This document shows positions 10,117 through 21,469 of a DNA stretch of 64,000 nucleotides, one piece after another (position 1 is the first letter of the stretch; each line of letters starts with the position of its first letter). The position numbers and the translations under genes were made by a program. The stretch spans positions 934,001 to 998,000 of the forward strand of contig CALZFC010000284.1 in assembly GCA_945643635.1 (NCBI GenBank), read 5' to 3'. The notes under the pieces are model-generated. The model saw nothing but the letters and a program-made list of their open reading frames with translations. It was not told the origin of the DNA and made no database searches. The stretch comes from Allodiplogaster sudhausi (Eukaryota; Nematoda; Chromadorea; Rhabditida; Diplogasteridae).

Positions 10117-13100
10117 ATGGTGCTCGACCACGCTGCCGAAGAGGCTCTGCAGGCCGAGAACTTCAAACCGTCCGATTGTCAGTTCGCATCCTTACAATCA
10201 CGAATCATCTTTCATTTCGTTTCTGCATATCCTTCCGTGCTTTTGACATTTTGTACGCTGATGCACTATCCTTTGACACATTTTATGAGTTCAAAGCACT
10301 ATTAATCCTTTGTTTCAGTTATCCACGAGCGTCTAAAAGGCGCGAGGACAGGCGATGAAGCGCGTCGATTGCAGGTTCCTGAAGAATGTAGTGTTTGTTG
10401 CCGATTGGCCGCGAGAGGCCGAGGGGGGATTTGATTTGATAAAGGGGGAGAAGCTTTGTCGCTGATACTTATATTTTTTTAATGGGCAGACAACTACTAT
10501 TTGATCAGATGTACCGTTCTATCGTACAGGGGCTGCGCGCCGATTTGGCGGTGCTGAACAGCGCATCAAGTGAGGCGCTGAAGAGCAATGTCTTCCAGAA
10601 CTTCCAGCAGTTCATCGACGCCGCCAAGGAAATCTCTAGTATCTTGTCCTTTCATGTACATATATTCGATCAATTAACCATATTTCGCTTTCATCACGCT
10701 TATTCTCCCCTATATTCTATTCTACTCTTTTTTCGGTTTTTCCCCTTGTTCATTATTCGACTTGAGAATCTTTTGCAGACATTGAGCAGGAAGTCTATCA
10801 ACTCTCTTCGCTGCTTAGTGAACAACGAACCCTCATCGACTCTCTCATGGCAATGTCTGCTGATGATAAGGTTGCCCAAAGAATTTTTCCGACAAATTAT
10901 TGTTTTCCTAGTCGTTAACTGTCATGATTTACTTTTTATTGGATTAAAATGTGTAAATTTTTTTTAAAAATGTTTCTTGAATGGTGAATGTTCATTCTAA
11001 TCCCTGAGCAGTCCTCGATCCACACCGTCTCCAGTACTTCGACGTTCGCTTCGGCTTCTGCTGCGAACACATCACAAATGCTCATCCAGAAGATGGACGG
11101 CGCAGCGGTCAGCGACTTTCATGTTTATTCCTCTCTTTTAGTTCTTGAGTTCTTTCTACACTTGTGCACACATCAAGTGAAGACACATATTCTATGTTCA
11201 GGCTATCCTGAACAGTCTCAAGCCATCCGAGCGTGTACTTCTTCATGGTGAAGCAACCCTTCTTGATCCGGACACCAAACAAGTCGGAACTTTTCTTGTA
11301 TCTTTTATAACTGTGATTATGGTCTGGCGTTATCATTGAATGTCCATGCAATTCTTGAATGTAATCCGTGTAGGCGAAGAGCCGGGCCTTGCTTGTCCTT
11401 GTGCCCGATCGACTTCTGGTCGGCAATGCAATCGGGCCAGCGCAGCCAGGCAAATACTCGTGAGTTTCCTCTTTTATCTTTTTTTTTTATTAATTATGTT
11501 TTCTACTTAATCTTATTCTTTCTAATGGATGAACTTGCTTCAATTTTTGAGCTAAATTTGAGCTTATATTTTGCTATATTATTCATTCCTAATATTAATT
11601 AACAAACACTTCTTCATTTCCAGTCTTGAATCCGCCTTTTCGCTGAATTCCCTGGCCGCCGTGAATGTGCGTGACCGCGACGCGGGCGGAGGCGACGCGG
11701 CTGGGCTCGTCATCAAGCTACTCATCTTCCCTGATCAGAGGTATACGGTATTCGTTTTCGCTTGTTATACTGTAGACGAGATCAGTGCTGCTCTAGAACC
11801 GTGTCGAAATTTTTGTATTCGTGGTCGGCGAACAAATAATGCTTAATAATGATTAAATGCAGATATTACCGCCTGGACAGCGCGCGAACAAAACAGTCAT
11901 GGCTTGACGGAATTGAAACGGCCAAAAGGGCGCAGCTTAGAGAAGGTGGTCTACAGAGACAGGTTTGACGGAACACTTGCTGCAAGGAAGCAACAGATTC
12001 CTTGACTTATTCCGCCAATCTGTCCCTGATTCAGGCTACAATCAGAGGTCGTCGTAAGGTTACGGTAGCAGGGAGTACATTGTCTCTCGGCACGATTAGA
12101 GATGATCAGGCAGGCGAGAGTGATCCCATCAACAAGCAGGGTTCGTGGCTCTCTTTCTAAATTTCATCATCCGTACATTTTAAGAGGCATCTTATTTTAC
12201 CCATTCAATTTTCACTTAATCCTCTTATATTATAATAGATATTTCTTTGTGTTTGAGAAAGCGTGGACGAGGCTACGCTCTCCTGGCTGCGCGAGCTGCC
12301 ATCCGAACTGGAAGATTGTCTCTCCGCACACGCATGGGAAGACGCCGTGGAGTTGCTGGCCGAGTGGAGACAGGAGAGGGGCAAAGAGGCAGCCGTCGAT
12401 GCTCAGATCACACTCATGGAACAGAAGGTACGATGAAGAAAGAGAAAGGAGAGAGGAGAAAAAGAGAGAGGGAGAGAGAAGAAGAAGAAAAATAGAGAGA
12501 TAGAGAGAGATGGAAGGCAGAGATGATCTTACTCCTTCAGTTGGTGAATGCCCTGAGTGCAGATGTGAGCAGGCCTTCCGGCTCTCATGGCGGGCCGAAG
12601 GCAATGCATAGAGCGCGCACGCTTCTCACCAATCTTGGAAGGGGTACGATTGAGGGAGTGTGGGTGCATTACTAGTTAATTAAACTAATGTTAATGTAAT
12701 TCGGCGATTAATTGAAGGTGTCTATGCGGTCGAGTTGTACCTGACCCGTCGCTCTACTCTTTTACGAGCAGCGTACAAGGTCAATTTTACTTCGGTTCAA
12801 TGATTGTGTCTATCTTAAAACATTCGCGGCTGCGAATATGACTGTTGAACTGCTTGAGAATGTCGCCGTATCTGAAGAGCCCTTGGCCCATGTCCGGCAG
12901 TTGAGTGGCCTCTACTCCACTGCGGTCGCAGATGTACTAAATGAATTCTCGATGCAGCCAGAACACTATTGTCAGGTAGAGTACAGGAAGAGAGAGAGAG
13001 AGAGAGAGAGGAAGAGAGAATAGAGAGAGAGAGAGGAAGAGAGAATAGAGAGAGAGAGAGAGGAAGAGAGAGTAGAGATAGAAGAGGCATGGAAGGAAAA

Positions 13101-14386
13101 AGAAAAAATTCCTTGTTTCTGCAGGTGCTCCAATTCTGCTCGCGTGAGATGTCCGTTCTTCTCGCCATGGTTCGGAGACATGTCATCGAGGTTCCAAAGC
13201 ATTTATATTCAAAATATTTTTCAGATAAAATTAGATGTGAAGACATAACAAGCCCTTGCAGATTACACCTCCCATCATTGCAGGTCGTGCCCACCATGGC
13301 AGTGCTCTCCCGTACCTGGAAGATTCTGATGCGAGTGTGCGATGAGCTGACTGACTGCGGAGCACAGCTGACCTTTGAGGTGCCATTCCATATTCCTTCC
13401 TCGGATGTTCTCTGTCTTTTGAAATCTTTCATTATAGTTGCTCGTGTTATTGTAGCTAGGAAAGAAGTTGGCCAAATAACAGCTATATTCTGCTTTTTGT
13501 CTAGTTGCATCGCCTTCTCTGCCCTGCAATGTCCGAGGCCCTTTCTTCCAACTTCAAGCACATTATCCACGCGTTCAGACTCCGCTTGGCGGTCAGTCAA
13601 TCGTTAAATGATTCATTGAATAGTTGAGAGTAATCGTGAATCGTCAAGCTTGAAGGAGGAGCGCTGGCGGGGGACGTTAGCCGAGAGCGAGTCCTCTCTG
13701 CTCCGTCTCTGCGAAGAGTTGGCAGACGTGGGTCTGCGAGTGGACTGGGCCGCAGCATCGCCCACTTCTCTGCACATCGCCCCGCATACTCTCGACGCGT
13801 CCCGCGCCGCTCTCTCGCTCGCTCAGGATCTCGCGCCCCTCAGAGGGTTCTTGCTTTCTTTAATCACGTAGCTGATTACTCTCTTTGATCTCCATTCTAA
13901 AGCAGCTTCAAAAAGTGCCAACTACGGTGTTGAAAGGACGAAAAGAGAACGGAAGAAGGCAACGAACCTTGCAGTTCTCCCCTGGGAGCGCAATGCGACT
14001 CGATGCAGCTGCAGATGTGGAGGGAGTTCCTGGCCGTGCTGCTGGCGGGGGCCGATTCAGACCCGCCGCCCCCTCCCGGCCATGCTTACTCTGCCAACTT
14101 TGTACTCACCCAGGTCAAAATAACTATTCCCATTTCATTTATTTTGTTATTATTTTCCTACCGCCATGTAATGGGTTCAGACTCCTCTTGTTGTTTTCCT
14201 CTTCTTTAAATGACCGGGCACTAGTAGATTTGAATTCAGGTGCTTCCCCTCTGCGAATCTTCGTACTACGACCGAGAAGAGCGCTTGACTCGACTTCTCC
14301 AGGATGAATTCTCCGAGCTGGTCAAGTTCGCCGTGCCAGAGAATGAAGAGAAGAGTGAAGAAGACGAAGAAGTCGCTCACTGCTAA
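10117..14386 (+). CDS. EXOC8: Exocyst complex subunit EXOC8 (Exo84)
   Basis: Gene of many short exons for the Exo84 subunit of the exocyst, which tethers secretory vesicles to the plasma membrane. I chose ATG 10117 because exon 1 (10117-10177), exon 2 (10319-10374) and exon 3 (10530-10638) join in frame to give FKPSDFIHERLKGARTG and then the family's N-terminal helix ALKSNVFQNFQQFIDAAKEI and EVYQLSSLLSEQRTLIDSL. A PH-like domain follows (LLVLVPDRLLVGNAIG near 11400; LAAVNVRDRD and VIKLLIFPDQR near 11660-11740). WLRELPSELEDCLSAHAWED (12277 on) starts the C-terminal helical Exo84 repeat, continuing through VYAVELYLTRRSTLLRAAYK and VLQFCSREMSVLLAMVRR to FSELVKFAVPENEEKS before the TAA at 14384. 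Two introns carry (GA)n tracts. The MULE ends 28 bp before the ATG including its target duplication, so any promoter upstream has been displaced. Confidence 0.9.
12429..12511. repeat. GA-rich microsatellite in EXOC8 intron
   Basis: Interrupted GA-rich intronic tract on the sense strand of EXOC8. A similar tract occupies 12985-13081, in the intron before the exon beginning VLQFCSREM. Confidence 0.85.
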
Positions 14387-14409
14387 AAGAAGAGAGGAAA
14401 TTTTAGTGT

Positions 14410-14411
<2 letters not shown>

Positions 14412-14449
<38 letters not shown>
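14412..14449. repeat. (AT)n microsatellite
   Basis: Uninterrupted AT dinucleotide run just downstream of the EXOC8 stop codon and 5' of the inverted-repeat unit. Confidence 0.9.
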
Positions 14450-14451
<2 letters not shown>

Positions 14452-14523
14452 TAATATAAATGATACACAAAACTATATTTATCATTAGGGCGACAAAACG
14501 TGCTTATCTGTTAATTTATGCTT

Positions 14524-15116
14524 ATATGACGCGATTTGCGAGAGAATCGTAAGGACGCTTAAGAGCCGGGGACCCGGCAAAATTAGATTTCGCTTAAAAG
14601 CTGTTTATAGGTACTTTTTAACACGGGGAAACGAATGGAATGGGTCCGGGAGTCTAAAAACGCCATTTCGGCGAGCTGTGCGAGATTTTAAATGTGAGTG
14701 CCCGGTGAGGCTTGCCGAGATGGCCGCACATTCGCGTTCGCTGTTTCGCGCAAAATAAAGCTATTTTCGTGAAATTTTGGTATTAAATAGACAAGATATT
14801 GTTTTAAAAAGCTACTCAATTAGAATTTGAAAATATTCACTTTTAGGACCTCAGCGGCCTCTAGACTTTGAGGAAGCGTCGTTAGCTTAAATGGCATTAT
14901 GTCATGGGTTTTCTATTTTAAGTTGTAGAGCTGAAAATTCTCTATCGAATGAGCTATCGTGTGCCTGATATTCACGAGGTCTAAGATGTTTCTCAGCCAT
15001 TTAACTGTTCAGTACCAGCGCATCGGCGCGCACTTCGCATATGCGCTGCCCCCGCTGGAAGTCCAACTCAATCGATATTCCGCCGAAAGGCACTTGAGGA
15101 AACTTCTTTCGTGCAT
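14524..15116 (+). repeat. Left arm of long inverted repeat
   Basis: 593 bp, inverted copy of 16942-17524. It has a 20-nt block after GCGAGAG where the other arm has 10 nt. An open frame through the inner end is mirrored in the right arm, but it has no recognisable domain. Confidence 0.95.
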
Positions 15117-15740
15117 TAACGTATCTTTTCACTTTTTCCTTTTAATGTCTTGTATAAGATGGTTTGTTTTATGTATCTTTCGTTATGTATATTCTGTTAT
15201 AATACAGCTTTCCTCGCTTATTTAGCTATAATGAGCTGTTTTGTATCTCGTGGATTCGCTCCATCGGTGTCAGCGTCGTTTCGTTTTCGCCCACGTACTA
15301 CCTGCGATGGAACGTTCATCAAGTCTGTTATTATACTTGTAAATATGTTATTTTTCCCCATTTATAACCAGTCAGTCAAATGAGCGCATAAAATTATAAC
15401 CACGGATGTCCGACGCATGCACAAGAAGCGAGCAAAAACGAAAAACCTCACAGAACTTTATCCCATTCAGTTGTGGTTAAGCTAGCCCCCTCCCACTGTT
15501 GCGCTGTCCAGACTCCAGAGGATCATTGGAACTAACGCTAATATAAAAAGGGCGGGGGGCTGTTTAACTATTAGGGAGGAAGCAGGTAAAGCTTGCTTTT
15601 GCTGTTTAACTGCTCTCTCGGTCGGAACCTCCCTCGGTCATCGCTGCCTTCATACTCTCTCTATATCGAAAAAGCCGGATAGTGTCGGTTGCGTGACTCG
15701 TTATGCATGCTTCCAAACGCCTACGAATTCTTCCTTGAAA

Positions 15741-16797
15741 ATGTCAGGAAACAACTCTGAGTAAAAAGGCGCCCTAAAAAAGGCGGATATTTTGAATGCC
15801 GAACCACTTTTACCGAGTGCTGTGCAACACTGACCCAGTCAGTTAGATAATGGGATGACAAGGAAGGGCTAATGTGAAGACCCTTGCTGTCTAAAATTAA
15901 AGTTATCTGTTTTATGCCGATCGGTCAGCTTATAATTAAGTTTCATAATTATAAGATTCAGCTATCAATGGCTTATGTGTACTTTCTTTTCTCGACGTAA
16001 GAGTAATGCAGAATTTCCACGCTTCTCGATGATGCTGATTGCGAGCTCTATGGGTGCAGGAACAAAGCAGACTTGCTTTTCATTCGCGGTGTTGCAGAGT
16101 ATTACGATTGGGACGATTTGGTGACTAAATGCAATCAAAGTTTTTTTAAAACACTTTCTAACAGAAGTCTTTTCAAGCAAACCTGAACCAAATCTAGTTT
16201 TTAACATTTCAGCCCGATGATGTACTCGAGTCTTGTGTCTGTGAGACCCATTTGTATGAGTTGGGCGAAGGATGGGAAGATCAGAATTACAAGCATGTAC
16301 TGACTAAGGTGCAGCTAATAACAGATTATTATTATAAAACGAAAACGAATACAGAAGCGACACTATTGCTGTTCTGTACCGGATGGTCACCGCACGAAGA
16401 AAACTGTTTAATCAAGAGTTAAATCTAAATATTTCAGATCGCCACAGAGCAGTGCTGGGCCGCGGAGAAGAGGGCGGATGCGGCCATGATTGTGAAGCAG
16501 ATGTGCGCAGTTGCGGAAAACGGGCGCCCCAGATTTCGTCCAAGACAAATACCAACAACGCAGCAGGCTCACGGAGTGGTATTGCGACAACTGAAGCTCT
16601 TGCAAGCATTTCCCGATATGAAGGGAAATCGAGGAGTGAAGGATTCGGGAGTGCCGGAAGTGGACGAGGAGGAGGAGGATGAAGAACCATTCACCCCAGA
16701 CCCTGAGGAGCTTGTGAGCAAAATTGAGAGCATGAAGGGCGAACTTTTCGCAACAGATGAGGTATCCCTTGAGCCCGCTAAGAAGATTAAGAAGTAA
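15741..16797 (+). CDS. Possible C2CH (THAP-like) finger protein enclosed by inverted repeats
   Basis: Four exons join without a frame break: 15741-15760, 16012-16120, 16213-16308 and 16438-16797, all with GT-AG introns. The product begins MSGNNSEISTLLDDADC. A Cys/His pattern, CELYGC followed by about 30 residues and VCETH, resembles the C-x(2-4)-C...C-x2-H spacing of THAP/C2CH DNA-binding fingers, but the spacing is a little short and the rest of the THAP consensus is not obvious. The last exon holds a basic Pro/Arg stretch GRPRFRPRQIPTTQQAH, an acidic run VPEVDEEEEDEEPF and a basic, possibly nuclear-localising end PAKKIKK. I do not recognise the protein otherwise. THAP domains occur in P-element transposases and in many nematode chromatin proteins, so both transposon and host origins are open. 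Confidence 0.6.
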
Positions 16798-16941
16798 TTT
16801 GAATAATCAACAAGGTTTTACCGTTCTGAATTTTTTAATGTATTTAATTTCTAATTATTGGTTGTTGCTATCGGTTTCATTAAAGTTATATTTTCGCTTA
16901 ATTTTTGCATATTATTAAATAAAAGTGAATAAAGAACGGAG

Positions 16942-17524
16942 ATGCACGAAAGAAGTTTCCTCAAGTGCCTTTCGGCGGAATATCGATTGAGTTGGACTTC
17001 CAGCGGGGGCAGCGCATATGCGAAGTGCGCGCCGATGCGCTGGTACTGAACAGTTAAATGGCTGAGAAACATCTTAGACCTCGTGAATATCAGGCACACG
17101 ATAGCTCATTCGATAGAGAATTTTCAGCTCTACAACTTAAAATAGAAAACCCATGACATAATGCCATTTAAGCTAACGACGCTTCCTCAAAGTCTAGAGG
17201 CCGCTGAGGTCCTAAAAGTGAATATTTTCAAATTCTAATTGAGTAGCTTTTTAAAACAATATCTTGTCTATTTAATACCAAAATTTCACGAAAATAGCTT
17301 TATTTTGCGCGAAACAGCGAACGCGAATGTGCGGCCATCTCGGCAAGCCTCACCGGGCACTCACATTTAAAATCTCGCACAGCTCGCCGAAATGGCGTTT
17401 TTAGACTCCCGGACCCATTCCATTCGTTTCCCCGTGTTAAAAAGTACCTATAAACAGCTTTTAAGCGAAATCTAATTTTGCCGGGTCCCCGGCCTTTTTG
17501 ATACTCTCGCAAATCGCGTCATAT
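16942..17524 (-). repeat. Right arm of long inverted repeat
   Basis: 583 bp, inverted copy of 14524-15116, starting about 145 bp after the stop codon of the enclosed gene. Confidence 0.95.
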
Positions 17525-17816
17525 GTATGTTTCTGTTGCTACGAAATCTGAAATATGTTGTGAAATTCCTATTATATTCTAGCGGCGTTTACTGTATTAC
17601 TTTGAAGTTTTAGAGATGAGCTGATATAAAGCTTTATGTTTAAACTTCAATGTGCTGTGACACGGGGAGTGCGTTAAAAACATTCGTTTATCACAACATA
17701 TGATAAGAAAAAGGTGCTGAGAAGAATGTACAGGGATAAAGCACCGGGCAAGTTGAATGAACTGGAGGACTTGGACATCCAAGAAAGGATGAGGGGAGCA
17801 GGTTGTCGAGCATTGT

Positions 17817-18458
17817 CTATTCGCTGGACTCGTGCTTAATGTCTCCTTGCAGGCAGTGCCAGTAAGTGGGTACGGTAGGAGGGCTGTACAAGAGCTCTTC
17901 GCGTCGGGACAGACAAGCGCGGCGGCGGGCACGAGTCTCCGCCAGCTTCGTCTGCGCAGCCGAGAGAGCCTGCTCGATGTTACGCTCCTGAAGAGGAGTA
18001 GGAGAGAGAGAACGAGAGACAGACAGAGAAAGAGAAGAGAGAGAGAGGAGAGTGGCCCCCAACATGAGCGTAGAGAGTGCTGAGATAGATCTCTGCTCCA
18101 GCGATGAGTACTCGTGTCGTGTCGATGTCTCTCTCTGATTCCTCCAGCTCGGCCAACACTCTCGCCAGCTCGCGTCTCTCTGCAATTGTGTCGACTAAAA
18201 ATTAGCATAACAATGCAAAATAAATAGGCCAGCATCAGCTAACCCTTGCTGGATTCTTCGCTGTCTCCATCCTCGTCGTGCTGGATTGACTGGGGGGCAG
18301 AGAGGTCAGAGGGACCTGCAAGGATTGCTCTATCGAATGACAGCTAGATAGAGAGGAGATAACCGGCAGTCCCGTCTCCTCCTCGGCCACGCTCTGCACG
18401 CTGGCTAGCACGGCGAAGACGAGCACGCTCGCGGTCCTGTGGCAACAACTCTCTTTCT

Positions 18459-18489
<31 letters not shown>

Positions 18490-19221
18490 CCTCTCTCTCT
18501 CTCTCCTTCCCTCTCTCCCTTTCTGTCTCTCTCCTAACCATCATCCGTCGTTTCTCACGTGCTTCGGGTGTCTCGTTGGCACGGCGGACACGAGCTCGAT
18601 CAGCGGCAGCAGAGCGATTGGGAGGAAGGCGAACAGGAAGGGGAGGAGAGGCATCCACAGGAGAGGATTCTCTCAAGAGGTGAGAGAGAGAGAGAGAGAG
18701 AGAGAGAAGAGAAGGAGTAGGAGATAGAGAAGAAACGGATGTTAGAAGCAGATCGACGACTGAGCTTATCAAATGATGGCATTGCAAAAAGAAATCAGGA
18801 ATACGTAGCATGGCGATAACGAAAATGAAGAATTGGCAGGAGCAAAAGCTCAGAATTTCGCGAAATCAACTGGGAACTTCTGAAGGCAAGAAGAAATCGG
18901 CTTGTTCACGTACTCCTTGAAAGCGGGCGTATCGACAGGCAGCGATGGCGTGCTGGAGTGAGTAGGAATTCTCAAAGTATTCGGATTCTCTTCTTCAGCT
19001 AATTCGAAGAAAATAAGCAATTGCCACTCTATGTAAAATTGCTGAGGATAGCAGATCTGCATAATATAAAAATGAAACGTTTCCTACCCGGTAAGAAATG
19101 GATTGGACGCGAAGAAAGACGAGAGAAGCAGAGAAGAAGGAAGAGGAGGAGAGGAAGGAGAAGCACAACCAAGAAGGGAAGACGAAGCAGCTTCAGGGGT
19201 TGCCCTGGGGGTTAGATCCAT
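17817..19221 (-). CDS. Unrecognised coiled-coil, Arg-rich protein
   Basis: Seven exons keep frame across GT-AG junctions on the minus strand. The first exon (start 19221) gives MDLTPRATPEAASSSLLG and a Ser/Pro-rich stretch. The next gives ESEYFENSYSLQHAIAACRY. Then come a basic region RARVRRANETPEAREKRRMM joined to DRERARLRRASQRAERG, an acidic linker HDEDGDSEESSK, and a strongly heptad-like coiled coil (TIAERRELARVLAELEESER, then NIEQALSAAQTKLAETRARR). It ends PTYWHCLQGDIKHESSE before a TAG at 17817. No domain is recognised. The charged frame is preferred over a hydrophobic alternative because only it stays open over all junctions. Part of the second exon and its flanking intron are duplicated at 26.1-26.3 kb. 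Upstream exons may be missing. Confidence 0.55.
18690..18935. repeat. Duplicated segment, copy A part 3
   Basis: Intron plus partial exon of the coiled-coil gene, repeated near-identically in direct orientation at about 26090-26335, with a few substitutions. Confidence 0.85.
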
Positions 19222-19461
19222 CGGGTTCCTCCCAGATGCGGCTTTGAAGTTGAGAGAACAGACCTGGCCTGCCAGATCAGGCAAAGTGTTGCGTGTGAAA
19301 AGCCAGGTTGCAATCCGTGACAGAGGACAGACGTGACAGAGACAAACATGTTTCGATATTAAATAGCTAATTGTCACGTACGCACTCGGCTCATGCTAAT
19401 TTTTAATAGAAAATTCACACGTAGCACATTTTTAAATCTAACTTGTTTTCTTGCTCTCTTC

Positions 19462-19950
19462 GTTTTTTTTTTACCATTTGTTTCATTTCTCTTTCTCTTG
19501 TTAGCTCTATCTTTCTCTCACTCTCTCTCTCTCTCTCACTCTCTCTCTCACTCTCTCTCCCTCCCTCTCGCTCTCTCTCTCTCTCTCTCTCGACAGATTT
19601 TATTTCTAGTGTTACATACATTCTTTTATTATTGTTGTACTTTTATAGTTCTGCTCTTTTTAATGTTGCAACTAGTCAAATAAACTATGTATATTTACAT
19701 ATGCAAAGTAGGGTGTCATTTATTTATCTGCACTTTTTCGACGAGTTGTTTTCAAGTTATCACGTCCCAGGAGCTTTGATTTGTGGAGAATGACCGATTG
19801 TAGCTATATCCTCTCAGATTCCCATCGGCGGACGGTTGGTTCTCTTGCTTCTCTTGCCTGAATCATCTGTTATCACTGTTTCAATTTCCCGATATTCTTC
19901 CCAGAGTTGTTAATCTTCTCAATATATATTAGATTGTTCACGAAATGGCA
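19462..19950. repeat. Duplicated segment, copy A part 4
   Basis: Repeated in direct orientation at about 26345-26760. Both copies share the CT tract, the downstream segment with TAATGTTGCAACTAG-type sequence, CCCATCGGCGGACGGTTGG and the terminal CACGAAATGGCA. Small indels separate them. Confidence 0.9.
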
Positions 19951-19956
19951 AAAATA

Positions 19957-20019
19957 GGAACAGACGTCGTCAAATCGGCAATGTCGACTGTTTCGATGGT
20001 TTCGTATCCTTCGTATCGG
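19957..20019 (-). pseudogene. Fragment of SMN Tudor-domain exon
   Basis: 63 bases align without gaps to 29443-29505, which encode the YEGYETVEIVEIADL part of the SMN Tudor domain. I count five differences. The fragment starts 7 bp after the end of duplicated segment A4 and has no other SMN exon nearby, so it is a stray copy rather than a gene. Confidence 0.8.
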
Positions 20020-20212
20020 AAAGAGAGCGAATGATTAAATTTTAAATTGAATTAAAAAAAAATTAGGTGCTAACTGCACCGCCCAATGAGAAATCCTCCG
20101 AGAAATAATCGGATTCTGGGTTGGTGACCAAGCTCTGGCAGAGTCCGTGTGGACTACGGCGATCTATGCCTTCGCGATCCCGTAGGATACCAGCGGCCGG
20201 CTGTATGGTCGG

Positions 20213-20291
20213 GGCGGCCGGCTTTGGGACTCGAACCTGCGACTCTCTGATCGGATTGGCCGTGTGTCTACCAATTAGCCTGCCAGCCGCC
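20213..20291 (-). other. tRNA-like sequence, candidate SINE head or tRNA pseudogene
   Basis: The minus strand has a 79-nt stretch with outer ends GGCGGCT and GGCCGCC that pair at most positions, an A-box-like TGGCAGGCTAATTGG and a good B box GGTTCGAGTCC. The T stem and anticodon arm do not fold properly, so a working tRNA is unlikely. Sequence beyond the 3' end, to about 20050 and ending in a T-run, may be the body of a tRNA-derived SINE. Confidence 0.4.
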
Positions 20292-20460
20292 CAGGAGTGC
20301 TACCTTTTCGCACGCTGAGAAATAACAAAGCGATTTCGTTTCGTTGTTTGTTGCCCACGATTAAAATTATTCTTTCTTATACACCTAACTAAAATAGCAT
20401 AAAATGGTGAACAACAAAGAAGTGATAAATAGAGCTGAGGTGAGAGAGAGTAGGCGATAA

Positions 20461-20512
20461 ACAGAGAGCGATATATGTATCTCTATAGAGAGAAAGAGCG
20501 ATGAACAGAGTA

Positions 20513-20567
<55 letters not shown>

Positions 20568-20769
20568 AAAAAGAGAAAGTGACAGAGATAGAAAAGAGAG
20601 ATGATGATAGTCGATGATTCTCACTTCATAGCATATCATTTCTCTTCCTTCCTTCTCCTCTTCTTCTTCTTCTCTCCCTCTCTCTCCCTCTCTATTCTCC
20701 CTCTCTCATTTTTGCTCGTTCTTAAATCAGATGCGATTACCGAAGCCTTCTTTTTAAACCGAATTTGAT
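20461..20769. repeat. Duplicated segment, copy A part 1
   Basis: Repeated in direct orientation at 25744-26040. The two copies look identical apart from the length of the internal (GA)n tract, implying a recent event. Confidence 0.95.
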
Positions 20770-20990
20770 GTTCGGTCGCTTTGTTATCTCATTGAGATTA
20801 GAACGGAATAAAATTATTTTTCTCGTGCTACGAACTGACGGCTGCATTATCGGAGTGGGAAGGAGAAATTGGAATTATAGAATCACAGAGTGCTATGCGT
20901 AGCATAAAAAAAGTTATTTTTTTCGGACAATCTGGAGCTGAGCTGTGTAGAGTCAGGCACAATGAGAAAGAGTGAGAGTGATGAGCTAAG

Positions 20991-21031
<41 letters not shown>

Positions 21032-21469
21032 GGAAAGAGAGAGAAGGAGAAGGAGATTGATTGATTGATTGATTTATTTACGTGCTGCTGCCACGTGTTA
21101 ATGAAGATATGTGTATAAGTGATAAAGCAATGCATGGTATGGTATACATAACACGGACCTTCAGCCTTTGAAAAAAAGCTCGGTCAACCCCTATGCTGAG
21201 AATGTCCCAACGCGTGACCGAATTCACGCGTTGCGGCTGCCTAATTTTCGCTGGGTTACTACTTCGCGAAAGGAATATTGCACATACGCAGCCCTGCGTA
21301 GCAGCGTTTTCTATGTTGTATGTGTAAAATGTAGCTTCCCGCCCATTTTGAGTTCAAACGGCCACTAAGATTTTCGTAGCAGCCCTATATGAGCTTCATC
21401 ATCCCGCGCGGTTTGAAGGTCCGTGATAAGAAGATACAGTACATATGATGAAAATACAGTATATGTGGG

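Larger units (their letters stand above)
14524..17524. mobile_element. Long inverted-repeat unit carrying a complete gene
   Basis: Two arms, 14524-15116 and 16942-17524, are reverse complements. Outside one short block (20 nt in the left arm against 10 nt in the right) both arms have 573 bp, and I saw no mismatch on reading through. The 1.8-kb centre holds the four-exon gene 15741-16797 with two AATAAA sequences at 16918 and 16928, just inside the right arm. The outer tips share ATATGACGCGATTTGCGAGAG. I see no clear target duplication; the flanks have only TATGCTT against TATGTTT. It could be a long-TIR DNA transposon or foldback element that has enclosed a host gene, or an inverted duplication flanking one. 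Confidence 0.7.

Noticed and set aside
15716..15762. HMG-box-like reading NAYEFFLENVRKQL overlapping the start of the inverted-repeat gene
   Set aside because: The frame ends at once in a stop codon and has no continuation across any nearby splice pair, whereas the frame starting at 15741 joins three more exons.
18555..18680. Transmembrane-like frame LLWMPLLPFLFAFLPIALLP in the coiled-coil gene
   Set aside because: It runs into a stop and does not keep frame with the next exon; the Arg-rich frame stays open over all junctions.
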